Position numbers and translations under genes: made by a program. Shown piece after piece: positions 4,802 to 5,146 of a stretch of DNA of 5,146 nucleotides (positions within the stretch are counted from its first letter, which is position 1; each line of letters starts with the position of its first letter). The stretch comes from Bacillota bacterium (GTDB lineage: Bacteria > Bacillota > Bacilli > Alicyclobacillales > Alicyclobacillaceae). The notes under the pieces are model-generated. The model saw only the letters and a list, made by a program, of their open reading frames with translations. It was not told where the DNA came from and did no database searches. The stretch is from contig JAKADF010000295.1 of NCBI GenBank assembly GCA_021820805.1, positions 1 through 5,146 of the forward strand, read 5' to 3'.

Positions 4802-5043
4802 TTAACCACTGCAAAGCTTTATTTCATTTTGACAACTTGTACAAACGAATTTGTTATTGTACTTAATTAGGTCTGTTTTATCGTGACAGAACACAAATGA
4901 AGGTTCCCACTTCTTCAAAATGATTTTTTCACCATCTACAAAGATTTCCACTTGATCTTTATTCCAAAAGTTCTACGTAGCTTAATCGGAATAAAAAACC
5001 TTCCTATCTCATCAAGTTTTCTAGTAAAACCTACTGATTCCAT
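4802..5043 (-). pseudogene. Frameshifted AbrB/SpoVT-family regulator
   Basis: The frame from ATG (5041-5043) reads MESVGFTRKLDEIGRFFIPI then KLRRTFGI, the swapped-hairpin DNA-binding domain of AbrB (B. subtilis KVDELGRVVIPIELRRTLGI). It then shifts and stops at TAG (4936-4938) after 35 residues. Moving one frame at about 4954-4961 restores the family sequence DQVEIFVDGEKIILKKWEP, followed by a tail with FC...VCTSCQNEI and stop TAA (4802-4804), giving about 80 residues. Relatives have three residues between GI and D, where only two bases remain here, so a 7-base deletion in an A-rich tract is the likely lesion. The tail normally carries two CxxC pairs; the first is broken (PSFVFC, where family members usually have Cys at the F). 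RBS AGGAGGG (complement of 5050-5056) lies 6 bases upstream of ATG. It would have regulated itself or the downstream nuclease. A sequencing error is possible. Confidence 0.78.
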
Positions 5044-5080
5044 ATGCTTCCCTCCTGCCCTTTCTACAGTATGGAAGCAT
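5044..5080. promoter_or_regulatory. 8-bp inverted repeat spanning RBS and -10, candidate autoregulatory operator
   Basis: ATGCTTCC (5044-5051) is perfectly inverted as GGAAGCAT (5073-5080), 21 bases apart. The arms touch the RBS (5050-5056) on one side and the end of the -10 box (5068-5073) on the other. Because one arm lies upstream of the likely transcription start, it would act as DNA (an operator) rather than as an mRNA hairpin. AbrB-family genes are often autoregulated, which fits, but AbrB sites have no strict consensus. Confidence 0.35.
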
Positions 5081-5096
5081 CCAACGAAATGGTCCA
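5068..5096 (-). promoter_or_regulatory. Probable promoter of the AbrB-like gene
   Basis: TGGACC (-35, complement of 5091-5096, 4 of 6), a 17-base spacer, and CATACT (-10, complement of 5068-5073, 4 of 6) would give a transcript with a leader of roughly 20 bases before the ATG at 5043, containing the RBS. The spacing is optimal and the location is right; the hexamers are imperfect. Confidence 0.4.
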
Positions 5097-5146
5097 TAAT
5101 GTATCAAAGAATTAGAATGTATTCGGTGAAAAGCAGCGATTAACTG

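Noticed and set aside
4829..4857. Plus-strand TTGACA-N17-TGTTAT promoter-like sequence.
   Set aside because: The -35 is perfect, but it lies inside the AbrB-like reading frame and points into antisense with no plus-strand gene downstream. An antisense transcript is possible but there is no support beyond the hexamers.
4952..5143. Plus-strand 63-residue open frame.
   Set aside because: It is the mirror of the AbrB-like pseudogene, has no RBS and resembles no protein.
1..5146. CRISPR array, rRNA or complete insertion sequence.
   Set aside because: No regularly spaced repeats, no rRNA-like conserved blocks and no transposase or integrase reading frame were found in the window.

Overview
The window looks like a piece of a Bacillota (Firmicutes) chromosome of moderate-to-low GC, probably from the Bacillales or a Desulfitobacterium/Desulfosporosinus-like group. 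The evidence is strong purine-rich ribosome binding sites with TTG and GTG starts, a YdbC/PC4-family protein, an AbrB-type regulator ending in a degenerate zinc-ribbon-like tail, and a lipoprotein with a Gram-positive-style lipobox. I cannot name the genus. All recognisable genes are on the minus strand, so transcription runs right to left.

From right to left the layout is as follows. (1) An AbrB/SpoVT-family transition-state-type regulator (4802-5043) with a promoter and a strong RBS; it is broken by a frameshift and is a pseudogene as sequenced. (2) An intact 310-residue protein with an EVE/PUA-like N-terminus and an HNH_2 nuclease C-terminus (3748-4680), the architecture of modification-dependent (type IV) restriction endonucleases. 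(3) 61 bp downstream, a 73-residue YdbC/PC4-family ssDNA-binding protein (3465-3686). (4) A gene-poor 372 bp gap holding short open fragments and a 12-bp palindrome. (5) A 302-residue two-domain lipoprotein (2184-3092). (6) About 715 bp without a credible intact gene (1469-2183) that contains two decayed stable-RNA 3' ends on the same strand: one resembling tRNA-Ser (ending at 1915) and one resembling tmRNA/ssrA (ending at 1749). Both keep the terminal CCA but have disrupted T-arms. (7) An intact 328-residue AlbA_2/Schlafen-domain protein (482-1468). (8) Directly after its stop, a ~110 bp REP/MITE-like repeat with GGGACAG/CTGTCCC arms. (9) A 66-codon open frame that has lost its start where it meets that repeat (175-375). 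(10) A GC-rich hairpin and a good sigma-A-like promoter that fires out of the left edge.

The combination of an EVE-HNH nuclease, an AlbA_2 protein, dead tRNA and tmRNA ends, truncated genes and a palindromic repeat is what an old integration hot spot or decaying defence island looks like. The tRNA-Ser and ssrA ends are classic integrase targets, so these relics may be scars of former att sites. That is inference: no integrase is visible in the window. No intact previously undescribed multi-gene system can be demonstrated here. The best candidates for functional novelty are the EVE-HNH/YdbC pair and the AlbA_2 protein with its uncharacterised C-terminal half.
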